Positions 18,586-30,006 of a DNA stretch of 64,000 nt are shown in pieces; the first letter of the stretch is position 1, and every line of letters starts with the position of its first letter. The stretch is from positions 41,618,153 through 41,682,152 of the forward strand of contig NC_087071.1 of assembly GCF_963678635.1 (NCBI RefSeq). The letters run 5' to 3'. The position numbers and the translations under genes are program-made. The stretch comes from Symsagittifera roscoffensis (lineage: Eukaryota; Xenacoelomorpha; Acoela; Convolutidae). The notes below the pieces were generated by a model that was not told the DNA's origin, did no database searches, and was given only the letters and a program-made list of their open reading frames with translations.

Positions 18586-20849
18586 TCAATTTTCCGATCG
18601 AATATATGAAGTATCACAGGTTTTGATTGACCGAGCAATACAAGATATAATAGCGACAATAATTCGGAGTTTGAATTTAGCTAAAGTGCTATCTGGAAAG
18701 CTTTGACCAAGCATATCGCTTGCATTTTCTACTCCCGACGGGGTATTACGATTCACGAGAGTATTAGTATTTACAGCGACCGACGGTCTATCTACAGTGT
18801 TTACATCTACAGATATAAAATGTTTTCTATTAAATAGAATAATCTGAGTTTTGTCGATTGACGCAACTACATTTTTTTTTGTCATAATAAGAGGTTGGCA
18901 GGGCTTTGCCTGAAGGTAATCTAGATGAAAGATCAGCACAACCCACATCTTTTCCTGGGATTTGTGATATTTCAAAATTGAAGGGAAAAATTCTGTTTAC
19001 CCAGTGGGTGAGTCGGCTGTGCATAGTCTTATTTCCGTGATTTGCCGAAAGTGTGGAAAGTAGTGCTTTATGGTCCGTTACTATTTGGAATTATGTCCCT
19101 TAGAGGTAATTCCTGAATCATTCAGAAGCCCGCACCACTCCCAGTAGTTCTAATTTGTTCGTAGAATACTTCATTTCATGATTGTTTAAGAATCTCGAGG
19201 CGAAAGCAATCGTTTTCCAGTGGTCCCTTGAAACTCTTCTAAAGTAGCACCTAGTCCATTGTGCGACGCATCCGTTTTCAGCCTATTTTTCTTTTTTATG
19301 TCGAAGTGGCTGTTTTCCGTGATGTTAACAATTTCGGCTTTTAATTTTTTAAAGGCTGCAGAGTGAACTTTATCCCATTTATATACAGATTTTTTTTAGT
19401 AGAGGACGTAATGGAGAGCTTAGTGTCGATAAATTCGGGACGAATTTCTTATATTGATTTAGAGCCGAAGAACGATTGTAGTTCAGAAATGTTCTTAGGA
19501 ATTGGTAAATTCTTAATGGCGTCTGCTTTACCGACCAACTGTCGTACTCCCTTGCCGGGTATTTTGAAACCTAGCCCTTCTATCTTTGATTTGAAAAATG
19601 CACACTTCCCCCATTTAACCGACATATTGTTCTTGTCTAGGATTGTTAAAATTTTATAAAAGATTTTTCCGTGATCTTCCAACGATCCCCTCGAAGCTAC
19701 CAGATTGTCATCTGTATAATAAATTGTGAACGGTATGTTTTTTGAATGTAAGTCCATGACCCGTTGGAATTAATTTGGCATGTCTCCCAATCCGTAAAAA
19801 CCAGTTAAAAATTGATACGTTCCAGTTGTTTTGCCCCCTACTATGCTAAAAATACACTGTTTGCTCGTTTGGTTGCATAAGTTGAGTCGCCTGTAAGCGT
19901 TTTTCAGATCTAGGATGCAGAACCAAACTTGTCAGTTGGATTTCCCTGAAATTTGAAGGGCCACGTTGTCGATAAGTTCGTGTATATTTGGCATTCGGTA
20001 CTAAATTTCAAAAATCTGATCGTTTAAGAATTTCGGGTCTAATGCCAATTTAATTGAACCGTCTTTCTTCCGTGTAATCACAATCGGGCTGATAAAGCAA
20101 TCTTCATCACACTTTTCCAATTTTAATATATGACCCTCGGTCTCCATTCTTATCAGTTCGTCATTTAACCCCGCGAGTAAGTGAAGGGGAGTTCTTCTCC
20201 CTTTCGCCTGTACTTGTTTAAATGGTGTGTGGAAGTGAGTTACTTTGTGGTCGTTGGGTGTTTTACCAACTCTGGTGAGTAATTCATTGAACTCATTAAA
20301 AATTTTGTCATTAAAAGAATGTGGATTTATTCACTTACTCTCAAATGGTGATTAGTTGATCACACAGATTGGTTGGGCGCATTTCTTCTGTGTCACTTCT
20401 ATGCCCCACTTTGGCAGGTTGTCAGTCCCCAGAATATTGCGTTCATGATCACCTGTTATTAGGAACGGTGTTTCTTCGCTGATTCACCCATTGGATTGTC
20501 TCCTCACGATGATATTTCCCAATGTGTTGATCATATCATCTGTAAAGCCAGAGTACAAGTCCTTAATCCGCTTCCCTACTGGGTAAACTTTCAGGTTTGG
20601 GTATCTCAGTTTAATCTCGTGCAACACATTTTGTTTTAAAAAACTGACAGGGCTTGCTGAATCAACTGGTATATTCATATTTACAATCACCTCCCAACCC
20701 AGACCTATGTTCAGCTTTTTCTTAGTTTCGAGTCCATTTTTGTCGTAAATTGTTCTCACGCTCAGTACTGAGAAGTCGTCATCATCGCTCTGCCCGTATT
20801 CGTTCCAGGCCTTTATCACGTCACACGTTTCTTGGTTTTCATCCAACAA
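18586..20849 (-). pseudogene. Element 2 protease-RT-RNase H pseudogene
   Basis: Protease with V-D-S-A-S-P (within 20849-20484). RT fingers follow down to about 19770. The palm has YYTDDNLVAS where active relatives have YIDDILIAS (19757-19449). RNase H remnants continue to a tether with HSRLTHWVNRIFPF and LPSGKALPTS (19024-18830), a match to element 1. Many stops. Confidence 0.85.
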
Positions 20850-21862
20850 GCTTTCCTGAGAGAAATACTTACATAATTATCGTTTACAGTATTTACAGTG
20901 GGTCGTTTGTTACGAGATTTATATAATTTGGCGAAGTGTCCCTTGTAATTACATTTTTTAAAAGTTATGTCCTTCGCATACATTTTGGTGCTTTTTCGTA
21001 AATGGGTTCCCACATTTCATGCACGTGTTGCTACGTTCTATATTGAGGCTAGGTTTCTTCATGATCTGATTATGATTGTTAAAAGATTTAAAAATTGTCC
21101 CATTCGTCGATGATCTTGCCATATTTGTCTTTTTTTGGTGATTAAAATATCTCTTTTCATCAATCAAGGCTTAGTTTAGAGCTTCTTTCAGGCTTATCGT
21201 GGCTGAAACTAGTTTCCTTTGGGTGTCTGTGTTACTCATGAAAACATCTCTTATCCATTATATCCTTTATATCCTTTATATTGCACGTACTCGCCAAGTT
21301 CGTTAGGGCTCCCCAGAACTGCTCGTAAGATTTTCGATCTTTTTGTTTGCGGTTGAGTAGTTTATATCTCTCAAACGTTGTGTTGGGCGGTTTGTTGAAT
21401 GCTGTTTCAAGTACAGTCCAGAACTCTGTGAAGGAAATGGCTAAAATCTTGACCCTCGGGTTCTTTTGCGTGAACACTCTTTTTCATTCGCTCCCTAGGG
21501 CTAGTAATAGAATTGAGCGCAGTTTCTTATCCGCCTCCGTTCGTCTCATTCCTAAACTTCATTTTTTCCTGGTTGATCCGCTTTTCTTCGGCAGCTTCGT
21601 ACTGTTTCATTGCGAGTTTATTCCTTGTCTCTCTGCTGGCTCTGTTCGTGTTTGACTCGCTTCCTATAGTTTGTTCTAGAATTGAGATTTGCGTTTCTGG
21701 AGCTTCTGGTCCGTAAAGACTTTCTACGTCCAGGTTTTCCATCGCAATGATCGCCAATTGAAATTGGTTGCTCCATTGGGTCCAGGTATGCGGTGGTTCT
21801 AAGGTGTGATTAGGCCAGAAGGGCGAAACTCCACGCACGTTCGAATCTTTTGACTGCGCCAT
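20816..21862 (-). pseudogene. Element 2 gag pseudogene
   Basis: Starts M-A-Q-S-K at 21862 and includes GVSPFWPNHTLEPPHTW, like element 1 (GIPAFWPNHKVEPPTQW). The capsid part includes TFERYKLLNRKQKDR (21477-21232). The knuckle region (about 21100-20900) has CMKCGNPFTK followed by damage: the second knuckle has lost its first Cys. Several frameshifts. Confidence 0.85.
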
Positions 21863-22076
21863 ATTAAAATGTTCCAATACTACGATCTATGTACAACTAA
21901 AGTACAATTACTTAGAAGGAATAAAACAGATAAAATAAAGTTTGTTAATTCAAAACGTTCTAAAAGGACAACTGAACGAACACCCTATGATCGACAGGAG
22001 GTCGTATCGAACTAAGTTAACTGGTATTAATTAATTACCGAAGGTCATTTAAAACAACTAAAAACAAATCAAAACA
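21862..22076 (-). repeat. 5' LTR of element 2
   Basis: In element orientation starts TGTTTTGATT and ends in the A that begins the Gag ATG, followed by the primer site TGGCGCAGTC, as in element 1. Confidence 0.85.
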
Positions 22077-22320
22077 GGATTGCTAAACTCTGCGGTTAAA
22101 ACTGAAAAAGTGACATTAAAAAGGGGAATTTTCTTTAGCAAAGACCTTGTTAATTTTGACTAATTTGAGAAATCAAGTAGGCTATGAGTATTGCAGAGAA
22201 ATTGATGAAAATTATTTTGAGGAAAAGTTGGAATAAAATGCATATTAAGCCTAAATCATTTGCTTTCTAATTTTTTATCATCTTATTTCATTTAATTTTT
22301 TTCAAAATGGTAGATTATAA

Positions 22321-23260
22321 TTCGGAATGTCTCTCAATCCATAAAATCCAGTTAAAAATTGATACGTTCCAGTTGTTTCGCCCCCTACTATATTAAAATT
22401 TCAAGGTTTGCTCGTTTGGTTGCATAATTTGAGATGACTGTAAGCGTTTTTCAGGTCTAGGTTGCTGAAACAAACTTGTCCGTTGGACTTTTCTGAAATT
22501 TGAAGGGCCACGTTGTCGATAAGTTCGTGTATATTTGGCATTCGGTACTTATTTTCGAAAGTGTGATCGTTTAATAATTTCGAATCTAATGTCAATTTAA
22601 TTGAACCGTCTTTCTTCCGTGTAATCACAATCGGGCTGATAAAGCAACCTTCATCACACTTTTCCAACTTTAATATATGACCCTCGGTCTCCATTCTTAT
22701 CAGTTCGTCATTTAACCCCGCGAGTAAGTGAAGGGGAGTTCTTCTCTCTTTTGCCTGTACTGTTTTAAACGGTGTGTGGAAGTGAGTTATTTTGTGGTCG
22801 TTGGGTATTTTACCAATTCTGGTGTAAAACTCTTTGAATTCGTTGAAGATTTTGTTATTAAAGTATTGCGGATTTATACACTTACTCTCAAATGGTGATT
22901 GGTTGATCACACAGATTGGTTGGGCGCATTTCTTCTGTGTCACTTCTATGCCCCACTTTGGCAGATTGTCAGTCCCCAGAATATTATGTTCATGACCACC
23001 TGTTATTAGGAACGGTGTTTCTTTGCGGATCCACCCATTGGATTCTGTCCTCGCGATGATCTTTCCTAATATGTTGATCGTATCGTCCGTAAAGCCACAG
23101 TACAAGTCTTCATTCTTTTTCTCCACTGGGTAAACTTTCAGGTTTGGTTATCTTAGTTTAACCTCGTGCAACACATTGTGTTTTAAAAAACTGACAGGGC
23201 TTGCGGAATCAACTGGTATGTTGATAATTACAATCATCTCCCGAACCAGACCTATGTTTA
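22321..23260 (-). pseudogene. Element 3 protease and partial RT
   Basis: Protease motif V-D-S-A-S-P at about 23210, then a long open stretch 23126-22401 covering the protease end (NILGTDNLPKWGI), the linker and RT fingers (SPIVITRKKDGSIKLTLDS, MPNIHELID, FSNLDLKNAYSHL). It ends at the duplication junction before YIDD. Confidence 0.85.
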
Positions 23261-24436
23261 TCAGTTTCTTATTTCAAGTCCGTTTTTGTCGTAGATTCTT
23301 CTCACGCTCACTACTGAGAAGTCGTCATCATCACTCTGCCCGTGTTCGTTCCAGGTGTTTATCACGCCACACGATTCTTGTTTTTCACCCCACGAGCTTT
23401 CCTGAGAGACGTATGTAAAATTCTCAGTATTTACATAATTATCGTTTACAGTATTTACAGTGGGTCGTTTGTTACGAGATTTACATAATTTGCTGAAGTG
23501 TCCTTTGTAATTACATTTTTGAAAGTTGTCCTTTGCTGGGCACAAACTTAGGTGTCCTTTCTTAAATGGGTTCCCACATTTCATGCACGAGTTGCTATGT
23601 TCTATATTGAGGCTTGGTTCCTTCTTGATCTGATTATGATTGTTAAAAGATTTAAAAACTGTCCCATTGGTCGATGATCTTGTCATATTTGGCAACTTTT
23701 GGTGATTAAAAAATCCATTTTCGTCAATCAAGGTTTGGTTTAGACCTTCTGCCGGGCTCATCGTGGCTGAAAGTAGTTTCCTTTCGGTGTCTGTGATTCT
23801 CATGTTGCCAATGAAAACATCTCTTATCCATTCCGCCCCATCATTTCCTTATAATTGCACGTTTTCGCCAAGTCCGTTTGTGCTCTCCAGAATTGCTCGT
23901 AAGATTCCCGATCTTTCTGTTTGCGGTTGAGTAGATTATATCTCTCAAACGTTGTGTAGGGCGATTTGTTAAATGCTGCATCAAGTAGAGTCCAAAACTC
24001 TGTGAAGGAATTGGCTAAAATCTTGACCCTCGGGTTCTTTTGCGTGAAGACTCTTTTTCTTTCGCTCCCTACGGCTAGGAATAGAATTGAGCGCAGTTTC
24101 TTATCCGCCTCCGTTCGTCTCATTCCTAAACTTCATTTTCTCCTGGTTGATCCGCTTTTCTTTGGCAGCTTCGTACTGTTTCATTGCGAGTTTATTCCTT
24201 GTCTCTCTGCTGGCTCTGTTCGTGTTTGACTCGCTTCCTGTAGTTTGTTCTAGAATTGAGATTTGCGTTTCTGGAGCTTCTGGTCCGTAAAGACTTTCTA
24301 CGTCCAGGTTTTCCATCGCAATGATCGCCAATTGAAATTGGTTGCTCCATTGGGTCCAGGTATGCGGTGGTTCTAAGGTGTGATTAGGCCAGAAGGGCGA
24401 AACTCCACGCACGTTCGAATCTTTTGACTGCGCCAT
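23261..24436 (-). pseudogene. Element 3 gag pseudogene
   Basis: Starts MAQSKDSNVRGVSPFWPN, continues through the capsid (RRTEADKKLRSIL, TFERYNLLNRKQKDRE) with frame breaks at about 24110 and 23830. Both knuckles are visible: CMKCGNPFKKGHLSLC (CX2CX7HX3C) and a second one with CNYKGHFSKLC whose first Cys is replaced (DNFQKC). Confidence 0.85.
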
Positions 24437-24649
24437 AACAAAATATTCTAATATACGATCTTTGTACAACTAATGTACAATTACTTAAAAGGAATTAAAC
24501 AGATAAAATAAAGTGTGTAATTTTAAAACGTTCTAAAAAGACAATTGAACGAACACACTACGATCGACCGGCGGTCGTATCGAACTAAGTTATCTGGTTT
24601 TAATTAATTACCGAAGGTCATTTGGAACAACTAAAAACAAATCACAACA
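24436..24649 (-). repeat. 5' LTR copy of element 3
   Basis: Homologous to 21862-22076. In element orientation starts TGTTGTGATT and ends at the A of the Gag ATG, followed by TGGCGCAGTC. Confidence 0.85.
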
Positions 24650-25107
24650 GGGGGGCTAAACTCTGCGGTTAAAAGTGAAAAAAGGACATTAAAAAGGGAA
24701 ATTCTTGTGCAAAGATTTTGTTAATTTTAACTAATTTGAGAAATCAAGTAGGCTATGAGTATTGCAGAGAAATCTGCAACTTTCGCAGAAAATTGGAATA
24801 AAATGCAGATTAAGCCTGAATCATTGGCTTTCTAACTTTTAATCATCTTATTTCGTTTAATTTCTTTCAAAATAATAGATCATAATTGATTGCCTGGCCT
24901 AATTTATAATTTTTACCGGGTTCAATGGCAACAATTTTGAACTTATTATAAAAAAAAAACTATTCTTATCAAAAAAAAATCTGGAACATCAGAACGGTTG
25001 TCTTTTAACAAAATAAATTGCAATCGCAAAGCTCGTAAAAAGTACAACATGAAACAGAGTCGATGATCAGCATAAATTATGACAAAAATAACTCATTTTT
25101 TAAGCAA

Positions 25108-25494
25108 CCCGGGTTGACCTCCATACACCGAAAATGCTTATCATACAATTCTATACCACAAAAATCATTATCATACAAATCCATAGAGCAAGTGTATGGA
25201 GAAAATGCTTGTCATATAATTTTCATACATTTTCGAAAAACAATAGAAAAAAATTAAACCATTTCTGTGGTTTTTTGAGAATAGTTGAACAGACTGGTGA
25301 CAAAAAAAATTTTTTCAAACCTTTTTTTGAAAAAAATGCTTTCCATACTATTTCCATATATGGACATCAGGAAGACAAATGCTTGTTATAGAGTTTTCAT
25401 ACAATTTTCTGTATGTATGGAATTGTATGAAACTGTATGGAAAAAAAATTCCCATTTATGAGAACTGTATGATAATAATTTTTGGTCAGCCCGG
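25108..25494. repeat. MITE-like element, CCCGGGTTGACC family, copy 1
   Basis: Begins CCCGGGTTGACCTCCATAC and ends with the inverted form (GGTCAGCCCGG), so it has terminal inverted repeats. Inside are repeated short modules of the type aaatgcttatcatacaatt and their complements. No coding potential. It lies in the intron before CTLD1 exon c. Confidence 0.75.
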
Positions 25495-25662
25495 CAAACT
25501 GATAACGGAACCTTATAAAACCTTTCCCGTAAAACCATATAAATAAAGATGTTCAACCTTTTTGATAAATCAATTTCAAAGTCTTCCAAAAAGATAACTG
25601 CAAGTTTTTTGATCGCTTAGTTTTGGTTTTTTCATTGATATGAAACAAACAGTTCTGACAGT

Positions 25663-25801
25663 GAGGAGTTTGTGACCGTGAATGAGAGTCTTTTCAATGA
25701 AAATGGTGTCTTAAGTGGGTTGAAATGTTTCGCGTATCGTGAACAAAGCCTGATCATGACGGATGAATGCGAACTAGAAGATTCTGTGTCATTTGCTGAA
25801 C
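25663..25801 (+). CDS. CTLD1 exon c
   Basis: Acceptor aaacag, donor C/gtgagt. Open frame with GLKCFAYREQSLIMTDEC, a CTLD Cys-to-Cys segment, followed by a tail where the usual last F-x-C is S-F-A, so the fourth cysteine is absent. It ends in phase 1 and joins in frame to CTLD2 exon a. Its start needs a phase-2 partner, but exon b ends in phase 0, so a small exon between them is missing from my reading or the gene is broken. Confidence 0.65.
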
Positions 25802-27254
25802 GTGAGTTTTCGATACAAAAATAATTTTTAAGCGCAGTTTCGTTTTTAGGAGCACATGATTTGTGTTTGAAAAAGCATTTGTTTCAAATGTGTATTTTTT
25901 TTATTTTATCCCAGAACGATTTTATGGTCTTTTGCACAATGCTTCCAAATGAAAACTTAAACTTCAATTGTAAAGTTTTGGAAACAGCGCTTTCTCGACC
26001 TAAATTTTATTGACTATTTTGTTTTTAAAGCCAAACGGAAACGCTCAGAAAAAAGAAAAAAGATCGAACAATGGTTTGAATTGTTTTTTATAAGTTACAG
26101 AATTTGTGGATACTTTTTAAAGAAGATTGTATTCGTTCTTTTTCGTACTTGAAAAATAATTTTTGTTGGTTGTTTTTTAATATGATCACTAAAGTAATGT
26201 CAAATCAAACTGTCTGAAAACATTTTGAAGAACTGATTATTTACTTTGAACAATAAATACATAAACTACACTATATCAGAAGGCAACTAGAATATACTTG
26301 AAGGCAAAATTCCAATAGCCAGCAGCTCTTCATACGCATCTCTCCCGTGTTGACCTCCATAGTGATTTAAATAGCTAATCATACAATTCGATAACTAATG
26401 CTATGAAAAGTATTGAACATACGACTTTGGTTCTTTTTCGCTTTAAACTTTTTTTTGTTTTGGCACTCAAACCGTTGTATTGTCAGAAACAAAGAAATTT
26501 AATCATTTAGAAAAATTGGAAGATATATGACTGGCAATTTTTTTATGGCGATATTAATTGTTTTTTGAAGTTACCTGAAATTTGTTTTATTTTGCACCAA
26601 GAAATGAACCTTGCATTGAAACAAGTACATTCAAAAAAGTTTTTGCTTTAATTTTTTTCTATTACGTAACGTAGTCATGGATGGCACAAAAAAAAGGAAT
26701 TCTTTTTTCGTTCTGAATAATTTTTTTCAAACACGCTTAAAAACCTATTTCCATTTAATGCATTTTTCGTGTGCCTAGGGAATGCAGGATTAAGTGAAGT
26801 TTCAAATCGAATAAAGAAGCATCTTTGAAAGTTTTTGCCGGAATTTAGTAGTTTAAAGAACTTTCATTAAACTGATTTTGTAAGACTTTTGAATTCAGTC
26901 GTTTCAACTGCATTGTACACGCAAAATCGTTGATTGTTTGAGGTATGCAGTGATTTTTCTATCACTTCTTTTCAGTAACGAATGCAACCCAAAAAATTTG
27001 AGAGAATAAATATTTACGGAAAAAAAAGTTTTTTTTTTGTTTTATCGAAAAGCTTATCATAAAACTGAAATATTTCTATCTATGAAAAAACATTACTCAT
27101 AGAACTTTCCAGCTGTTTTCAAAATTGTTTTAAAAAAAGATTATTCAGTAAGATTGCCACTATGCTATCACCACACAAACAAATCTGATTTTTCATTATA
27201 CTTGGACCGCAATTTCTGTGACTGAGGACTACTGCCACTTTTGGTTCAACTTTA
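25802..27254. other. Intron sequence with a one-ended MITE fragment
   Basis: AT-rich. At 26343-26392 lies a partial terminus (cccgtgttgacctccata, then gctaatcatacaattc) of the same MITE-like family. No exon seen. Confidence 0.5.
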
Positions 27255-27470
27255 TGTTGAAAAGGTAAAACGGTAGTCGTCTAACTGTTAATTCCAATAC
27301 AAGAGATAGTCAACTTAATCTTACAAAGTTAGCATAGAGAGTGGTTGAGAACAGTATCCAAGGGTGACAGACTGTTCCAAGGACAAACACCTGCTAATCA
27401 ATTAGTCTAGCACCGAGAGTGGACATTTGATTGACAGCTTCCGAAATGAACTAAATTACTCTATACAACA
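27255..27470 (-). repeat. 3' LTR of element 4
   Basis: 216 bp, about 98-99 percent identical to 33175-33390. On the element strand it is preceded by CGAAGGGGAAG, a clear polypurine tract (27471-27481). Confidence 0.95.
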
Positions 27471-27708
27471 CTTCCCCTTCGATAATGAAACTTGAGTTGA
27501 ATAGAAAATGATTTCACCTGTTGATTTTGAATGACTGAAATGGTTGATTATGAATGGTTGAAAAAGAATTACTAGCTTCATGTTTGGACAGATTTTTAAC
27601 AACTAAAAGATCACTGAGCAGTGATAACGATTGAGTTTTAAGTCACTAATGACCCAGCCTCTCCCTGGGTTAGAACAGTTTGAATAAAGTTATACTAGTT
27701 GCTGTAAG

Positions 27709-28324
27709 TCACTTGTTTCCCTCCTTCTTGTTTTGATTGATGAAGTCAATCATTACGCCCCCCATCTTAGTGACCGCAGTTCTCTTGCTTCCGCTTCTTC
27801 GAGACGTCGTGGATGAGGTCTCGTCCTGGCTATCACCCTGGCTGCTGTATGAAACCAGCCTGGCCTTCTTTGATATAGCTCCCTTCTTCTTACTGGTGGT
27901 CGTAGTATGCGACTGGTCCCCTGGATTGGACGTTCCTTGGTCCCTTGGATGATTGTCCAACTCACCGCCTCGTGCCGGAATGGTGTCCTGATCACTTCCA
28001 ACATCTACGTCTGTTACTGCTGTTACTGTTCGTTCAATAGGTGCATCGGGGGTGCTTAGCCCGTTTTAACGAAATAATCGGCAAGTCTTCGCTGTCTTCT
28101 GATTCAGAGCCAGTATTCTCAAATCGGCGCCCGATTCTTTCCCGTTGTTTGTCCGAAATTCGTTTTGTCGATCGTTCTTTAACTTCGCGCGGAGTCGGCA
28201 GTGGTAACCCTGGATGAGCTACTCGCTTTTTCATTTCACTCGGTGGTACCGGCAATACGGATTTAGATGCGGCTTTCGACTTCTTTGGCTTGGGCTTTGT
28301 GGCCACTCCCAATTTTCTAAGCAC
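27709..28324 (-). pseudogene. Element 4 C-terminal tail
   Basis: Two overlapping open stretches in different frames, Lys/Arg/Ser/Pro-rich (SKRTAVTKMGGV; PLPTPREVKERSTKR). No domain recognised. By position it corresponds to the tail after integrase in element 1. Confidence 0.6.
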
Positions 28325-28395
28325 AACCCCATTATCTAAGGTTAATGTTTGCGTACTCTCGGATCTTACTTTAGAGTGAAGTTGTTTATACCTTT

Positions 28396-29972
28396 TTAAG
28401 TCCTGTTCCCAGTTCGCTGGAACAACAATCCAGATGGTCCTGGTTGTCCACTGGAGTTTACAGTTTTTAGTATCGACGGTTCGTCGTGTTGTTTGGCGGA
28501 TTGGTCCAATGTTAGTCGTCGTGCATGGGTCCTGTTGTTGATGTCATATACTAAGTCTGATCTTACACTCCAGTTTGTATCAGCTGGATGGGGCATGTTC
28601 TGCGCATTTGGATCGGCGTGATCTAAACAAGCATTTTTCGTTGTTATAACCCGTGACCAATCCAGGTTTTGAGGAGATGGCTTTTTAGTAAGGTTCCTTA
28701 AAACTGTGTTCGCTTCTCTACCATGGTGCGGTTGAAAATGCGAGATTTTTAGGGTTGATTTCTTTGAGAATTTGAGGGCACCAAGGGCCCTTTCAACCAT
28801 TTTCTCCAAGGGTTCGGGATTCTTTTCTTGAGCGAAGGTAAGGATAGAATTCTTAAGACTGCCAATGGTACGCTCGACGCACCCAGTTGCTCGATGGTCG
28901 GTTACTGGCGATTTGATGATTTCAATGCCCTCCCCATTACAAAAAGCTTTAATCTCGTTTGACATGAAACTAGTTCCCTGATCATCGTGAATTTTCCGTG
29001 GCACCCCATAGTTTGTTATATAGCTTTTCAAGAACTTCAATATCCTATCTGACCGATTATTCCCACATACCATTGCCGATGGCCAACGAGAAAACCGGTC
29101 GACCGCCACTAATACATATTTTCGGGATTCATTTAAGTAATTGATGGGGCCCCAAAAATCTAATTGGACTGATTAATTTGGTTCTTTTGGTTCCGGTATA
29201 AATCCAAGTTGGTTTTTCTTTAGTATCGTTTTTAAATTCTTACCAGCTGCGGTACATTCAGGACACCCTTCGGCAGTGGAAGCTATTGAGCGGTAAATAT
29301 AAGGGTACCAGATATCTTTTGCTGCATCAAACATGTTTGTTTTCCCGTGGTGATATGCACGAATTCTATTATTAGTTGCTGATTGAAGGTTAATAGGAAT
29401 AATTAATTTTTCATCCATCCAAACTATGTTTTCTTTCACCGAAAAGTCATTAACGAATTGAGCATAATAGCGGTTCATTTCACTGATTTTTTCATGGATT
29501 TCAGGATCTTGTGTAACAATGAGATCGCGAATAGCGCTCAGCTGGAGTCAGATACATGATTCGATTCTATGAACTTTAAATTAAACAGATCAGGTAATGA
29601 AGTAATTTTCTTAACAATTTTGCAATTCCGAGGGATAATTGACATACATAATAGATTCGGATCCACGGGTGGTACTGTTTCTCCTTTGAATGCCGAGGGT
29701 AACGAGAGAGTTGTGTTCGTGCGAATTGATCTTGTTTCTTTGGTAACGGCTTCCAGTGATACATTTTGGGGCAATTCTTCAATTTCGTCGCTACTGCTAT
29801 TCAAACTTGGATGTTGTTTAAGGAATTTCTGCCATTTACGCATGCTTCGATCTATTCCGATTTTTGATGTTGAAAATTGAAAATTAGAATTTAATGATTT
29901 TGAACAACTTTGTTCTGATTTAATAATAGCCCCAACTAATCCAGTGCGTATTTCGAGTAGCCGTCGGTTCAA
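28396..29972 (-). pseudogene. Element 4 integrase
   Basis: 29972-29538 is the linker. 29478-29173 has the zinc domain (AYHHGKTN ... CPECTAAGKN). A single stop codon (29173-29175) separates it from LDFWGPINY and the core 29109-28396: AVDRFSRWPSA, HDDQGTSF with the second Asp, and GCVERTIG with the Glu. All three acidic residues remain, so only point damage blocks this domain. Confidence 0.88.
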
Positions 29973-30006
29973 ACCACGTGTTTGAATCTGATTGATTGAT
30001 TTTCGC

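Larger units (their letters stand above)
16579..22076 (-). mobile_element. Element 2: decayed Ty3/gypsy-type LTR retrotransposon with TSD
   Basis: About 5.5 kb on the minus strand, bounded by diverged 215-217 bp LTRs and by a 4-bp target-site duplication GGAT (16575-16578 and 22077-22080). The protein order and sequences follow element 1 (for example DSASPVSFLKQNVLHE in the protease), so the two belong to one clade, but their LTRs differ except for the TGTTGTGATT-like start. All frames are broken. It sits inside the CTLD1 intron in antisense orientation. Confidence 0.93.
22321..24649 (-). mobile_element. Element 3: truncated duplicate of the 5' half of element 2
   Basis: Consists of 5' LTR, gag, protease and the first part of RT, then ends abruptly in RT at 22321 where the tandem duplication joins. 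It has no 3' LTR of its own. It is better preserved than unit A in places (intact second protease and RT stretches). Confidence 0.9.
19771..24887. repeat. Tandem segmental duplication, about 2.55 kb per unit
   Basis: Unit A (19771-22320) and unit B (22321-24887) are homologous throughout: RT first half, protease, gag, 5' LTR and about 240 bp of host flank beyond the LTR. Junctions fall at TAATT in all three places (19771, about 22318, about 24884), so the breakpoints share microhomology. As host flank is included, this is a DNA-level duplication, not a second insertion. Confidence 0.9.
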
